64,000 nucleotides of DNA from Stanieria cyanosphaera PCC 7437 (GTDB lineage: Bacteria; Cyanobacteriota; Cyanobacteriia; Cyanobacteriales; Xenococcaceae), in the NCBI RefSeq assembly GCF_000317575.1, contig NC_019748.1, positions 2,686,501 through 2,750,500 of the forward strand. Direction: 5' to 3'. The first letter of the stretch is position 1, and each line of letters opens with the position of its first letter. Shown here piece after piece: positions 9,063-18,185 of the stretch. The notes under the pieces are model-generated. The model had not been told where the DNA came from. It ran no database searches and saw nothing but the letters and a program-made list of their open reading frames with translations. A program made the position numbers and the translations under genes.

Positions 9063-10142
9063 TTAATTTAGATTTAAACTAAGCTGCAAAGATTGCTCAT
9101 TTTGTTTGATATTTATTGGTTCTGTTAAATAACTTTTAATCGCTTCAGCTAAAGCATAACCTAAATTAACTGGTACAGCATTTCCAACTATTTTATAGCC
9201 AGCATTAAGATTAATATAATCAAACAAAAAATTATCAGGAAAAGTTTGTATTCTGGCACATTCTCTGAGCGATAAACGTCGATAAGGATAAATTGAATTA
9301 GGATCGAAAATAAATTTATCTTTGCCAATATTAATCATTTTATTAGCTTGAGGATGAATCGGTGCATGACGACCACTGGCTTGAATTGTAAAAGATGGTT
9401 CATCCCAAGATCGAACTCGATTTCTTGACATATAAATACTAGAAAAATCTCCAATGGCATACTCATGATTAGGTAATATACAAGTATCCCTATTAGTTTT
9501 ATTTTTTGCTTGAGCAGGTAAAGCAGATTCTCTTAAATCCCAAATTGCTTTTTTTAGATTATTAAGTTGATGAATCTGATAATTTTTTACAAGCCAATTA
9601 AAATCAAATTTCAAATTGAGATCGGCACGAAATCCTACAAAAATAATTCTTTTTCGATCTTGAGGAACATTATAATCAACTGCATTAAGCAAACTATAGT
9701 TAACCAAAAAACCCGCTTCTTCAAAAGCATTAATAATTTGTTGGAGAGCTAAACCATGTTGCTTGTGCAGCATTCCTGATACATTTTCCGCTAAAAAAAA
9801 CAAAGGTTGTTTATCCTCAAGAATACGGATATATTCTAAAAATAATTGTCCGCGAGAATCTTGAATGCCTCTTTGCGATCCTGCTTCACTCCAACTCTGA
9901 CAAGGAGGCCCTCCAATAATGCCAAAACAATCAGGAATATCACCTGAAGGAATAACACGAATATCTCGCCGATCTAGATAAGTTTTTGGATGATTATATT
10001 GATAAGTTTGCCAAATTTCTTTATCACAATCATTCGCCCAGATGATTTTAAATCCAGCTTTAGAAAAACCTAAATCTAAACCACCACAACCAGAAAATAG
10101 AGATACTATATTTAAGTTATTTATACTATTTAATGACAGCAT
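9063..10142 (-). CDS. DNA cytosine-5 methyltransferase, M.NgoPII-like (predicted GGCC)
   Basis: 359 aa with the C5-methylase motifs in order: FSGCGGLDLGF (motif I, about 16-26), PPCQSW with catalytic Cys81, ENV at 119-121, QDRKRI, the target-recognition region with MSRNRVRSWDEPSFTIQASGR-type sequence, and GNAVPVNL near the end. The target-recognition segment closely resembles my memory of M.NgoPII, which modifies GGCC. It lies directly upstream of the broken endonuclease and 8 bp after a DUF29 gene. It appears intact and would protect GGCC sites although restriction is lost. Confidence 0.92.
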   Translation of the reverse strand: MLSLNSINNLNIVSLFSGCGGLDLGFSKAGFKIIWANDCDKEIWQTYQYNHPKTYLDRRDIRVIPSGDIPDCFGIIGGPPCQSWSEAGSQRGIQDSRGQLFLEYIRILEDKQPLFFLAENVSGMLHKQHGLALQQIINAFEEAGFLVNYSLLNAVDYNVPQDRKRIIFVGFRADLNLKFDFNWLVKNYQIHQLNNLKKAIWDLRESALPAQAKNKTNRDTCILPNHEYAIGDFSSIYMSRNRVRSWDEPSFTIQASGRHAPIHPQANKMINIGKDKFIFDPNSIYPYRRLSLRECARIQTFPDNFLFDYINLNAGYKIVGNAVPVNLGYALAEAIKSYLTEPINIKQNEQSLQLSLNLN

Positions 10143-10150
10143 CGAAACTT

Positions 10151-10603
10151 TTAATAAACTTTAGGAAAAAACTTTAAATCTAAAATCTGTTCTATTGAAT
10201 AAGGACAGTCTTCGGGTAAATTAGTAATTGCAGTTTCTCTAATTGCATTTCTTCTTGCTCGTCGATAAGCTTTAATTAGTATTTGGCGATTTTGTAACAC
10301 ACTTTTTAAACTAGGAATATCTTCAAGATAATCACTAAGATTATCTCGTTCTTGACTGATTGTCTTAATTAATCTTTTACTTGATTTTGCTGCCTGATAT
10401 TGCCATTGAAGTAAATTTTTACAGATTATTCTCAGGCTAAAAGTTAATTTATCTTGTTCGCTTCTACCCAAAGTTTCTATCTCCTCAATTAAATTTTTTA
10501 AGTCGAGTTGAGTAAACTTTCTCTCTTTTAATAAATTACTTGTTTTTTCTACCCAGAGATAATAATCCTGTTCGTATAAATTTTCAAATTCGGAGGTATT
10601 CAT
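10151..10603 (-). CDS. DUF29 family protein
   Basis: 150 aa, mostly helical. The start FENLYEQDYYLWVEKTSNLL and the internal LIEEIETLGRSEQDKL are typical of DUF29 proteins, which are abundant in cyanobacteria and have no known function. It lies 8 bp upstream of the methylase gene in the same direction, so it may be cotranscribed with the restriction-modification locus, but DUF29 genes are scattered widely and the link may be chance. Confidence 0.88.
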   Translation of the reverse strand: MNTSEFENLYEQDYYLWVEKTSNLLKERKFTQLDLKNLIEEIETLGRSEQDKLTFSLRIICKNLLQWQYQAAKSSKRLIKTISQERDNLSDYLEDIPSLKSVLQNRQILIKAYRRARRNAIRETAITNLPEDCPYSIEQILDLKFFPKVY

Positions 10604-10740
10604 GAGTAATTAATTAAGTAATAATACAAATTTATTTTAATTATTACGATAATTCTGTTTTAACTAAATAATCGTTTTTGGGTTGTTTTATTAGATAATA
10701 ATAAGTCCATTAATTGCACTCAAGCTTCAAACACTAAGCA

Positions 10741-11424
10741 ATGATCATCCAAGCTATTTCCGATCGCGTCAACGCCTGCTTCGCAGATCGCGTCTTAATT
10801 TCTCCCAATTTATCATCCTCTCAACTGAAGTTAGACCAACCATTATCATTGGGTATTATGGCTTCTGGTAGTGGAACAAATTTTGAAGCTGTTGCAAGCG
10901 CGATCGCAGATGGACAATTAAATGCAGAGATTAAAGTTTTAATTTACAATAATCCTGACGCTCAAGTGCGATCGCGTGCAGAAAAATACAATATTCCTAC
11001 TATTTTAATTAATCATCGAGAATATCAAAAAAGGGAAGACTTAGACGAAGTAATTGTCACAACTTTCCAAGAATATGGGGTGAGATGGGTAATTATGGCT
11101 GGTTGGATGCGAGTCGTTACTCAAGTTTTAATCGATGCTTTTCCTAACAGGTTAATTAATATTCATCCCAGTCTATTACCCAGTTTTAAAGGTATTCGGG
11201 CAATCGAACAAGCGTTAGCAGCTAAGGTAAAAATTACGGGTTGTACTGTGCATTTAGTTAGTTTGGAAGTTGATAGCGGTTTGATTTTGATGCAAGCAGC
11301 AGTCCCCATCTTACCTGATGATACACCAGAAACGTTACACTGTAGAGTCCAAGTACAAGAACACAACATTTTACCCAAAGCGATCGCGCTTGCAGCAATG
11401 AAAGAAATGAAAAAGTTAGAGTGA
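10741..11424 (+). CDS. purN: Phosphoribosylglycinamide formyltransferase
   Basis: 227 aa. Transfers a formyl group from 10-formyl-THF to GAR in purine synthesis. The core begins at about residue 36 with LGIMASGSGTNFEAV. NIHPSLLPSFKG contains the catalytic His, and Asp in VSLEVDSG follows. The first 35 residues are longer than usual and are partly encoded by a duplicated GATCGCGTC motif (10762-10770 and 10786-10794). No ribosome site is seen before the ATG at 10741, so the true start may be further inside. Confidence 0.93.
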   Translation: MIIQAISDRVNACFADRVLISPNLSSSQLKLDQPLSLGIMASGSGTNFEAVASAIADGQLNAEIKVLIYNNPDAQVRSRAEKYNIPTILINHREYQKREDLDEVIVTTFQEYGVRWVIMAGWMRVVTQVLIDAFPNRLINIHPSLLPSFKGIRAIEQALAAKVKITGCTVHLVSLEVDSGLILMQAAVPILPDDTPETLHCRVQVQEHNILPKAIALAAMKEMKKLE

Positions 11425-11527
11425 GAAGAAGAAAGTCAAAAGAAGGAATATTTATTTCTGTTTCCTATTCAGCTTTCCCTTTTTATCTAATTTATAAAAA
11501 AAGAACTTAATTTCAAGGATTAAGTAT

Positions 11528-12073
11528 ATGGTAACTAATTTCAAATGGTCAATTTCAAACTGGCATGAACTAGTAGAGTCTGGAGTACTAGAGGATCAAC
11601 CAGTACAATTATTAGAGGGAGAAATTATTGAAATGAGTCCAGAGGGAGTTCCTCATAGCTATACCAATGACAGTGTAGTAAAGTATTTGAGGAAAATTTT
11701 GCAGGGTTTAGCTGATGTTAAAGAATCCCATCCTGTTACGTTAGATAATTCCGAACCTCAACCTGATATAGCTGTTGTTCGTTTACCAGAAACTATTTAT
11801 AAACAACATCATCCTTATCCTCAAGATATTTATTGGTTAATAGAAATTTCTAACCAGACTTTAAAATTAGATTTAGAACAAAAATCTATTACTTATGCCC
11901 GTAATGGTATACCTGAGTATTGGGTAATTGATTTGATCAATAATAAACTAATCGTTCACACTCAACCTAATAATAGTATTTATACCCAAATCCAAGAATT
12001 TACAACAGGACAAATTACTCCTCAAGCTTTTCCTCAAATCAAGATTCCTTTAAATCAATTATTATTATATTAA
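11528..12073 (+). CDS. Uma2 family (DUF820) endonuclease-like protein
   Basis: 181 aa. The restriction-endonuclease-like fold of this family is indicated by VQLLEGEIIEMSPEG near the start and the PDIAVV ... YWLIEIS ... YARNGIPEYWVIDL series, which carries Asp, Glu and Lys candidates for a PD-(D/E)xK centre. Such genes are numerous in cyanobacteria; their biological role is unknown. It is single and convergent with the helicase gene. Confidence 0.9.
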   Translation: MVTNFKWSISNWHELVESGVLEDQPVQLLEGEIIEMSPEGVPHSYTNDSVVKYLRKILQGLADVKESHPVTLDNSEPQPDIAVVRLPETIYKQHHPYPQDIYWLIEISNQTLKLDLEQKSITYARNGIPEYWVIDLINNKLIVHTQPNNSIYTQIQEFTTGQITPQAFPQIKIPLNQLLLY

Positions 12074-12098
12074 TTCCAGATTCATTACTTACAAATAA

Positions 12099-14414
12099 CT
12101 AATTTATTTTTTCCATTGGAGTGAGTTGGGGAATAATTTTGGTTGTACCTAAACTAGGAAATCTAATAGCTAAAGTGGCTTTTTTTCCTGAACCTAAAAT
12201 ATGAGTAATTTCTCCTTCACCAAAGTCTTGATGCCAAACGCGATCGCCTATATTCCAATTATAATTATTAGTTTGAATTGTAGTATTTGCAGTTTTAGCA
12301 CGGTAATTAGATTTAAGATTACTACTAACTAAATCTTGAGGAAGTTCTTTGAGAAATTGTGAAGCAACAGCAAGTTCTCTTTCACCCCAAAGACGACGTT
12401 CTCTAGCATGAGTTAAAAATAATTGTTCTTGGGCGCGAGTGATACCAACATAACAAAGACGACGTTCTTCTTCTAATTCTAAAGGATCGTTTAAAGTCCG
12501 ATTGTGAGGAAATAAACCTTGTTCCATTCCGACTAGAAAAACGACAGGAAATTCTAAACCTTTGGCAGAATGAAGTGTCATTAACGAGACTTTTTCTTGC
12601 CCTTCTTCAAGATTATCTAAATCGGAAGCAAGGGAAGCATTAGCAAGGAAATCTTGGAGTTTATTTTCTTCATTATCTTCTTGAAATTGAACGATCGCAT
12701 TATATAATTCCACTACGTTAGCAATGCGATTATCTGCTTCATCGGTGCCTTGTTTTTTCAAGTCATCAACATAACCAGATGCTTCCATAATATAGTTTAA
12801 AGTTTCAGCAGCCGTTAAGTTTTCTTGTTGTTGTTGCAGGTGTAAAATCATTTGAGCAAATTTATTAACTGATTTTGCCGATCTACCTGCCATTGTATTA
12901 ACAGAAGTTTCATCACTAAGAATTTCCCAAAGAGGAACACCTAATTGTTGTGCTGCATTATTGAGAGATTCAATACTAGTTTTACCAATTCCCCTTCTAG
13001 GAGTGTTAATAATTCTCAGTAAACTAACCGTATCATTAGGATTAACAATCATCCGCAGATACGCGATCGCATCTTTAACTTCCTTACGGTCATAAAACTT
13101 CAAACCACCGACAATATTATAAGGAATATTATTTTGTAATAATAAATCCTCAAAGGGACGAGACTGAGCATTAGTTCGGTATAAAATTGAAAAACTTCCC
13201 CAAGTTAATTCGGGGTTTTCTGTTACCATTCGTTTAAGTTGATTGATAACAAATTTAGCTTCATGTTGCTCATCATCTGCTTTATAAACATAAATTTGTT
13301 CGCCAATTCCTCTGGTGGCTTTTAAAACTTTATCAATTCGTTGGCTATTGTTTTCAATTAAAGCATTAGCAGCTTGTAAAATATTTTCCCGAGAACGATA
13401 ATTTTCTTCCAATTTAATCATCGTTCTTGTATCATCATCGGGTAAACCATCGCCAAAATCTTGTTGAAAATCCAGTAAGATCGTAAAATCTGCTAACCGA
13501 AAAGAATAGATCGATTGATCCGCATCTCCTACCACAAATAACGATCTACCTCGCCAATCCCATTCCTGTTTTTTCGTTTCATCATTAGTAGCAAGTAACC
13601 GAATTAGATCGTATTGAGTGCGGTTAGTATCCTGATATTCATCTACCAAAATATGATGAAACTGAGTGTGCCAATAACCCAAAATTGATTCATTTTGTTG
13701 AAACAATCTGACTGGAACTAAAATTAAATCATCAAAATCTAAAGCATTATTAGCTGCTAGTTGTGCTTGATATTCGTTATAAACTTCAGCAATTACTCTA
13801 CCTTTATAACCCCCATTTTCTCTAGCATATTGTTCAGGAGTTAAACCTTGGTTTTTAGCATTACTAATCGCATATCTGACTGTGCGATGATTAAACTTTT
13901 TATCATCTAGATTTAACTGTTTGGTGACAATATTTTTGATTAAACTTTGAACATCAGACTCATCAAAAATCGAAAAATTTCGCTTCCAAGTTCTTCCTCT
14001 TTCGTCCTGATACTTATTAATATCGAAACGAAGTAACCGAGCAAATAAACTATGAAAAGTTCCAATCCATAGAGGTTTAGTAATCCTTTTATAAACTTGC
14101 GACTTCAGTTTTTTTTGGTCGTATTCATTTAAAAATTCTAACCTTTGTCCATATTTATCCTGCGCCAATTCCTGCACAAAAAGATATTCAATTCTTTCCT
14201 TCATTTCTCGCGCAGCTTTATTAGTAAAAGTCACTGCCAAAATATGTTCTGGTTCAACTTTATGGTTGCGAATTAGGTTAGCAATTCGATATGTTAATGC
14301 CCTAGTTTTACCAGATCCAGCACCAGCAACCACTAACATAGGGCCACAAAAATGTTCGACAGCGCGACGTTGAGAAGGATTGAGATGGCTAAAAAAGTCA
14401 GTATTGGCAGTCAT
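12099..14414 (-). CDS. pcrA: UvrD/PcrA-type ATP-dependent DNA helicase
   Basis: About 771 aa from ATG 14414; an upstream in-frame ATG at 14429 would add five residues. SF1A helicase with Q-motif LNPSQRRAVEHF, Walker A AGAGSGKT at about 32-39, DEYQDTN (Walker B), VGDADQSIYSFR, ENYRS, LMTLHSAKGLEF and VGITRAQ. The C-terminal NWNIGDRVWHQDFGEGEI is the PcrA Tudor-like RNA-polymerase-binding domain. Works in repair and in removal of RecA and stalled polymerase. Monocistronic by position. Confidence 0.96.
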   Translation of the reverse strand: MTANTDFFSHLNPSQRRAVEHFCGPMLVVAGAGSGKTRALTYRIANLIRNHKVEPEHILAVTFTNKAAREMKERIEYLFVQELAQDKYGQRLEFLNEYDQKKLKSQVYKRITKPLWIGTFHSLFARLLRFDINKYQDERGRTWKRNFSIFDESDVQSLIKNIVTKQLNLDDKKFNHRTVRYAISNAKNQGLTPEQYARENGGYKGRVIAEVYNEYQAQLAANNALDFDDLILVPVRLFQQNESILGYWHTQFHHILVDEYQDTNRTQYDLIRLLATNDETKKQEWDWRGRSLFVVGDADQSIYSFRLADFTILLDFQQDFGDGLPDDDTRTMIKLEENYRSRENILQAANALIENNSQRIDKVLKATRGIGEQIYVYKADDEQHEAKFVINQLKRMVTENPELTWGSFSILYRTNAQSRPFEDLLLQNNIPYNIVGGLKFYDRKEVKDAIAYLRMIVNPNDTVSLLRIINTPRRGIGKTSIESLNNAAQQLGVPLWEILSDETSVNTMAGRSAKSVNKFAQMILHLQQQQENLTAAETLNYIMEASGYVDDLKKQGTDEADNRIANVVELYNAIVQFQEDNEENKLQDFLANASLASDLDNLEEGQEKVSLMTLHSAKGLEFPVVFLVGMEQGLFPHNRTLNDPLELEEERRLCYVGITRAQEQLFLTHARERRLWGERELAVASQFLKELPQDLVSSNLKSNYRAKTANTTIQTNNYNWNIGDRVWHQDFGEGEITHILGSGKKATLAIRFPSLGTTKIIPQLTPMEKIN

Positions 14415-14589
14415 GACAAACAGCAGCAAAGGTCTAGATCGTTTATGTTACCAGTGTTTTCTAATTGTTAACCAGTTAAAAGGCAAAATTTATCATTGAG
14501 GAGTTTAGAGCATCCCTACTTTTTCCCGATCGCTTTGTAAATTAAAAATCAATTCAACTAACTAATTTACTTTCAGGAGCTAGGGTATC

Positions 14590-14745
14590 ATGAATCTTCG
14601 TTATCGTGGTGTTGATTATCAACCTAAAAATTTTCAAGTTCAAACTATTACTTCAGAAAATTATGCTCGTTTTCTTGGTAATACTTATCATATTCGTCAT
14701 CCGCAAGTAAGCTTTACTTCTCAATTAAGTTTGAAAAAGTATTGA
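14590..14745 (+). CDS. Small DUF4278-like protein
   Basis: 51 aa. The start MNLRYRGVDYQ and the later RFLGNTYHIRHP match the pattern of DUF4278 proteins, short cyanobacterial peptides of unknown function. An AGGAG at 14575-14579 sits 10 bp before the ATG and a strong terminator follows at 14819, which supports a real single-gene transcript. Confidence 0.75.
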   Translation: MNLRYRGVDYQPKNFQVQTITSENYARFLGNTYHIRHPQVSFTSQLSLKKY

Positions 14746-14818
14746 GGTGTGAGTTACGGAAATTAAGGTTTAATTTATTATTTGAAATTTTATTTTTATG
14801 ACACAACCACAAATTTAA

Positions 14819-14844
14819 GCCCTAATCTTAGGGCATTTTTTTTT
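14819..14844 (+). terminator. Rho-independent terminator
   Basis: Stem GCCCTAA / TTAGGGC with a 2-nt formal loop, followed by A and a run of T. It lies 73 bp after the DUF4278-like gene. Confidence 0.85.
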
Positions 14845-14998
14845 ATAGCTTTTTTGTAATAAATAATTGTAAAGTGAACAAATAATTAGATCTCGGCCCA
14901 AAAATAAAATTGTTGTTAAAAACGATAGCTTCATCATTCGTCATTCAGACAAACCAAAAACTTCAGACTTATGCAAGAAGTTTATTTGTAATGATGAT

Positions 14999-15607
14999 TT
15001 ACCTAAAATTCAGCCAACTAAATAAATCTGCTGCTGAGAGTTGCCAGTTTTGTAGAACTTCTAAAACTAACAAAATATCGTGATTAGCTTTAACTACGGG
15101 AGTAGAATTAGGTTCAAAAATTACCACCGATTCATCTTCAGGATCGATCAACCATCCTAGTTTTGTTCCTTGACTCAAACAAAAAGTAATTTTTCTAATC
15201 ACTCGATTAGCTGATTGTTCGGGAGATAGTATTTCAATGAGCCAATCTGGTGGAATTTCAAATTTATTACTAATCCTACCATTAACTTGTAGCGGAATAT
15301 TTTGCCATTCAAATACTGCGACATCAGGTACAATAGAACTGCCTGCAAAGGTACAACGTAACTCAGGAAAAGCACAGGCTAGTTTTTGTGATTTACCTAT
15401 TTGATTAATCTCTGTAACTAAACTAGCTTGCAAAACACTATGTTCTCCTTGTGGCATCGGCTTCTGTGATATTTCTCCTGCTAAGTATTCTTGTTCTGGC
15501 TTAGTTTCTGCAAGTTCCAAGAATTCTGCCAATGTCAGTTTAGATATAGTTTGATTAGGTAAATTCATTCGGATATCTAGGTAGTTAATAAAGTAGGGGG
15601 AATTCAT
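14999..15607 (-). CDS. Uma2 family (DUF820) endonuclease-like protein
   Basis: 202 aa, second Uma2 member in the window. LTLAEFLELAETKPEQEYLAGEI at about 24-46 is followed by ELRCTF, SIVPDVAVFEW, PPDWLIEILSPEQ and KLGWLIDPEDESVVIFEP, the usual family order with acidic active-site candidates. An AGGGG before ATG 15607 supports that start; an ATG at 15568 is an alternative. Function unknown. Confidence 0.88.
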   Translation of the reverse strand: MNSPYFINYLDIRMNLPNQTISKLTLAEFLELAETKPEQEYLAGEISQKPMPQGEHSVLQASLVTEINQIGKSQKLACAFPELRCTFAGSSIVPDVAVFEWQNIPLQVNGRISNKFEIPPDWLIEILSPEQSANRVIRKITFCLSQGTKLGWLIDPEDESVVIFEPNSTPVVKANHDILLVLEVLQNWQLSAADLFSWLNFR

Positions 15608-15646
15608 GAATTACCCCTACAACAATTAATCATCAATAAAAGGCTA

Positions 15647-16210
15647 TCAAAAACTTGCTGTCATTGCTGTCCAAATAGTCCAACCATCAATTAAAAATAA
15701 CAACAAAGTACAGGCAAATAAAATTAAATACATCCAAGGTTGCGCTAGGGGACGAATATCAGTAGTATCGATTCCCGTTTTTGATTCAACAATTTTAACC
15801 ATGCGAGCAAAACCAACTACACGCATTGGTAACAAATAAGCTCGCTCTGCTGAAGCCGTAACAAAATAATAAACCAATCCACCCTGTCCAGTCGTACGCA
15901 TTTTTAATTGTTTAATCTCTTGCCAGGGTAAAGACCAACCTTTACGTAATAATGATGGTATCCAACTCGGATAAGTTACTGCAATTTTCTCTTCATCCAA
16001 AATAACTCTTTCACAACCAGCACCATAAACTGCTACTGCACCGATAACAATTCCAATCCATAACAAGTTTGATGGAATCGGTGCAGAAGTTGCTTGCGCT
16101 AAAAATGGTAAGGGAATAGTTAAAGCTAAGTATAAACAAAATAAGGTAATGCGAATTAAAGGAGAGATACGAAAAACTGATTGGGTCATTAATGCAGAAA
16201 TATTAAACAA
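15647..16210 (-). CDS. Conserved membrane protein, PH-like middle domain
   Basis: 187 aa. Two membrane helices near the N-terminus (about 18-36 and 48-65) and one near the C-terminus (about 160-182) enclose a soluble block. That block has RVILDEEKIAVTYPSW and SLPWQEIKQLKMRTTGQGG, resembling the bacterial PH-like fold used in small membrane proteins. No enzymatic motif. Lies 40 bp downstream of nothing obvious in its own direction; probably a single gene. Confidence 0.65.
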   Translation of the reverse strand: MFNISALMTQSVFRISPLIRITLFCLYLALTIPLPFLAQATSAPIPSNLLWIGIVIGAVAVYGAGCERVILDEEKIAVTYPSWIPSLLRKGWSLPWQEIKQLKMRTTGQGGLVYYFVTASAERAYLLPMRVVGFARMVKIVESKTGIDTTDIRPLAQPWMYLILFACTLLLFLIDGWTIWTAMTASF

Positions 16211-16406
16211 ACATTTTTAATTTAACCAATCTCGACTTATTTTTCAGGTTCAATCTTGGTTTAGAGCGATCGCAATAATCAAACTGACAATTTTTAGAAT
16301 TTTTTTATATAATTATTTTCAGATTAATTGTCCTGATAATTTTTGTACTTTTTCTATATTGTTAAGTAAAATTTGAAAAAGTGGTTGAATATCAGGGTCT
16401 TGATGA

Positions 16407-17159
16407 TTAAGCGCGATCGCTATCAGAAATTTTCTTAATTATTGATCTGTATGTTTTGAAATTATTTAAGTGCTGTTCTGAGGATAAATGTGCATTTGGT
16501 TGAGCGATAACAGAGTAGTTTTTTTTCATGATTTTTTTAAGCTCTTGCTCTACAACATTTGCTACTCCCTTGCCCACCACTATTACGTAATCAGGTCTGG
16601 CTTCTTCAATGACAGTTCGGGTATAATTTGACCAAGAAAATTGAATAATTTGATTCATCTTTTTAAGTTTTTTGCCTTTGTTATATAAAGCCACAATGCT
16701 CGCATCTACAAGCCATATTCCATTAGTTTGCAAAGATTGTAATAATTGAACTTTGTTTCGGATTCGTTGCTGTGTCGAGTTGTTCTTTTTTAGAATAGGA
16801 GCAAAGGATTCGTTTGATAAAATTTCATTTTCGCAACTGAAGAATATTTTCCAGAAATGTGGAGTTCCATCCTTAGATGGATGGTCTCCTTCTATTAATG
16901 AATTTTCACCATAGGCAAGACAATATACAAACCTGGCATATTGATTTGGATATCCAGATAATCCATCTATTTCCTTAATTCTGTAATTACGATCAGATTT
17001 TGAGGTGAATACATGAGATTCGGCTAGTATAACTACGCGCACATTATCTGGTCGCCAAAACTGACGATATTGCTCAACAAGCTCAACTGATTCAAAAGTC
17101 TCAGCATCTGATCTAAGCAGATTGACTATTTGTTCGTAACAAGTGTGTAGACCGTTCAT
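16407..17159 (-). CDS. Protein with uracil-DNA-glycosylase-like features
   Basis: 250 aa, family not recognised with certainty. Three features suggest the uracil-DNA glycosylase superfamily fold: VRVVILAESHVFT at about 39-51 (position of the substrate-binding loop), GIWLVDASIVALY in the middle, and VIAQPNAHLSSEQH near the C-terminus, in the place of the HPSPLS loop. Catalytic residues cannot be assigned. Flanked by unrelated genes on both sides. Treat the activity as a weak inference. Confidence 0.5.
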   Translation of the reverse strand: MNGLHTCYEQIVNLLRSDAETFESVELVEQYRQFWRPDNVRVVILAESHVFTSKSDRNYRIKEIDGLSGYPNQYARFVYCLAYGENSLIEGDHPSKDGTPHFWKIFFSCENEILSNESFAPILKKNNSTQQRIRNKVQLLQSLQTNGIWLVDASIVALYNKGKKLKKMNQIIQFSWSNYTRTVIEEARPDYVIVVGKGVANVVEQELKKIMKKNYSVIAQPNAHLSSEQHLNNFKTYRSIIKKISDSDRA

Positions 17160-17288
17160 TCTCTGCGCGCTAACTATCTAATTTTTTAGAGAAATTTTCT
17201 CTAGACGATAATTAAAATTTTTAACATTTTTCTATTGAGTACAATATTATTTTTGTACATATAATTAGAAAATGAAGATTAATAAAAA

Positions 17289-17564
17289 ATGGACTATAAA
17301 ACAGAAGTACATAAAGCTGGTCGTATAACTATTCCGATTGAAATTCGCAAGCAGTTTCAAATAGCGGAAGGGGATATTTTGACAATTCGCCAGGAAAATG
17401 GAGAATTAAAAATTATTACTACCCAGCAAGCTTTAGCTCATGCTCGTAATTTGGTTCAACCTTACTTGCAGTCAACCGAATCCTCTGTTGATAATTTTCT
17501 TCAGTGGCGACGAGAAGAAGGAAAACGGGAAGAGCAAGATTTAGGATCGGGTGAGGAAGCTTAA
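17289..17564 (+). CDS. AbrB/MazE-type antitoxin
   Basis: 91 aa. The N-terminal 45 residues are a swapped-hairpin AbrB DNA-binding domain (VHKAGRITIPIEIRKQF, then GDILTIRQENGELKI). The acidic tail (HARNLVQ to the end, rich in Glu) should wrap the toxin. Its stop overlaps the toxin ATG (TAATG at 17562-17566), typical of autoregulated toxin-antitoxin pairs. Confidence 0.88.
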   Translation: MDYKTEVHKAGRITIPIEIRKQFQIAEGDILTIRQENGELKIITTQQALAHARNLVQPYLQSTESSVDNFLQWRREEGKREEQDLGSGEEA

Positions 17565-17947
17565 TGTCGCCTATTGTTTTTGATGGTTCGGTGCTGATTG
17601 CGATTTTGCGCCAAGAGCCTGGTTCGGAAGTGGGCGAACAGTTTTTAAATGAAGCTTTAATATCGACAGTCAATTTGGCAGAAGTAACAACATATTTGGC
17701 TCGTAACTCCGTACCTCCTGAGACAATTAAAGAAGCTTTAGCTGCTTTTCCTATTGAGGTTGTGCCTTTTGATCGAGACCAGGGGTTAATCGCAGGATAT
17801 CTCTATCCTGCTTGTAAGTCTCTTGGATTGTCTTTGGGAGACCGTGCTTGTTTGGCTTTAGCTAAGAGTAAAAGTCTACCTGTACTAACTGCTGATAAGG
17901 CTTGGTTGAAGCTTGAGATTGATATTTCTGTGAAAAGTATTCGTTAG
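17564..17947 (+). CDS. vapC: VapC-like PIN-domain toxin
   Basis: 127 aa PIN-domain ribonuclease. The acidic metal-binding residues are in place: Asp7 (VFDGSVL), Glu40 (NLAEV), Asp93 (GDRACLALA) and Asp111 (TADKAW), so it looks catalytically intact. Translationally coupled to the AbrB-type antitoxin. Likely cleaves RNA (tRNA or rRNA) when free of the antitoxin; target not predictable. Confidence 0.9.
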   Translation: MSPIVFDGSVLIAILRQEPGSEVGEQFLNEALISTVNLAEVTTYLARNSVPPETIKEALAAFPIEVVPFDRDQGLIAGYLYPACKSLGLSLGDRACLALAKSKSLPVLTADKAWLKLEIDISVKSIR

Positions 17948-18185
17948 TAATGAAACTCAGTTTTGAATGGTTTGTTTTGTTTTCTGGTGAATTTAGGATT
18001 GACCAGGTTTTAAGGTACGGTTGCCATCAAGTCTAAAGATCGCAGACTACCTAATTCTTTATCTGGCGATCGCTATAAATTTTTAACTCCTGTTTAAAAC
18101 CCATTAATCCCATAAAAAATTACTTAATCCCTTCCAGATTTGATATGATCGGCGATGCTTGCAGTAGGTCGGGGAGAAAAAGATC

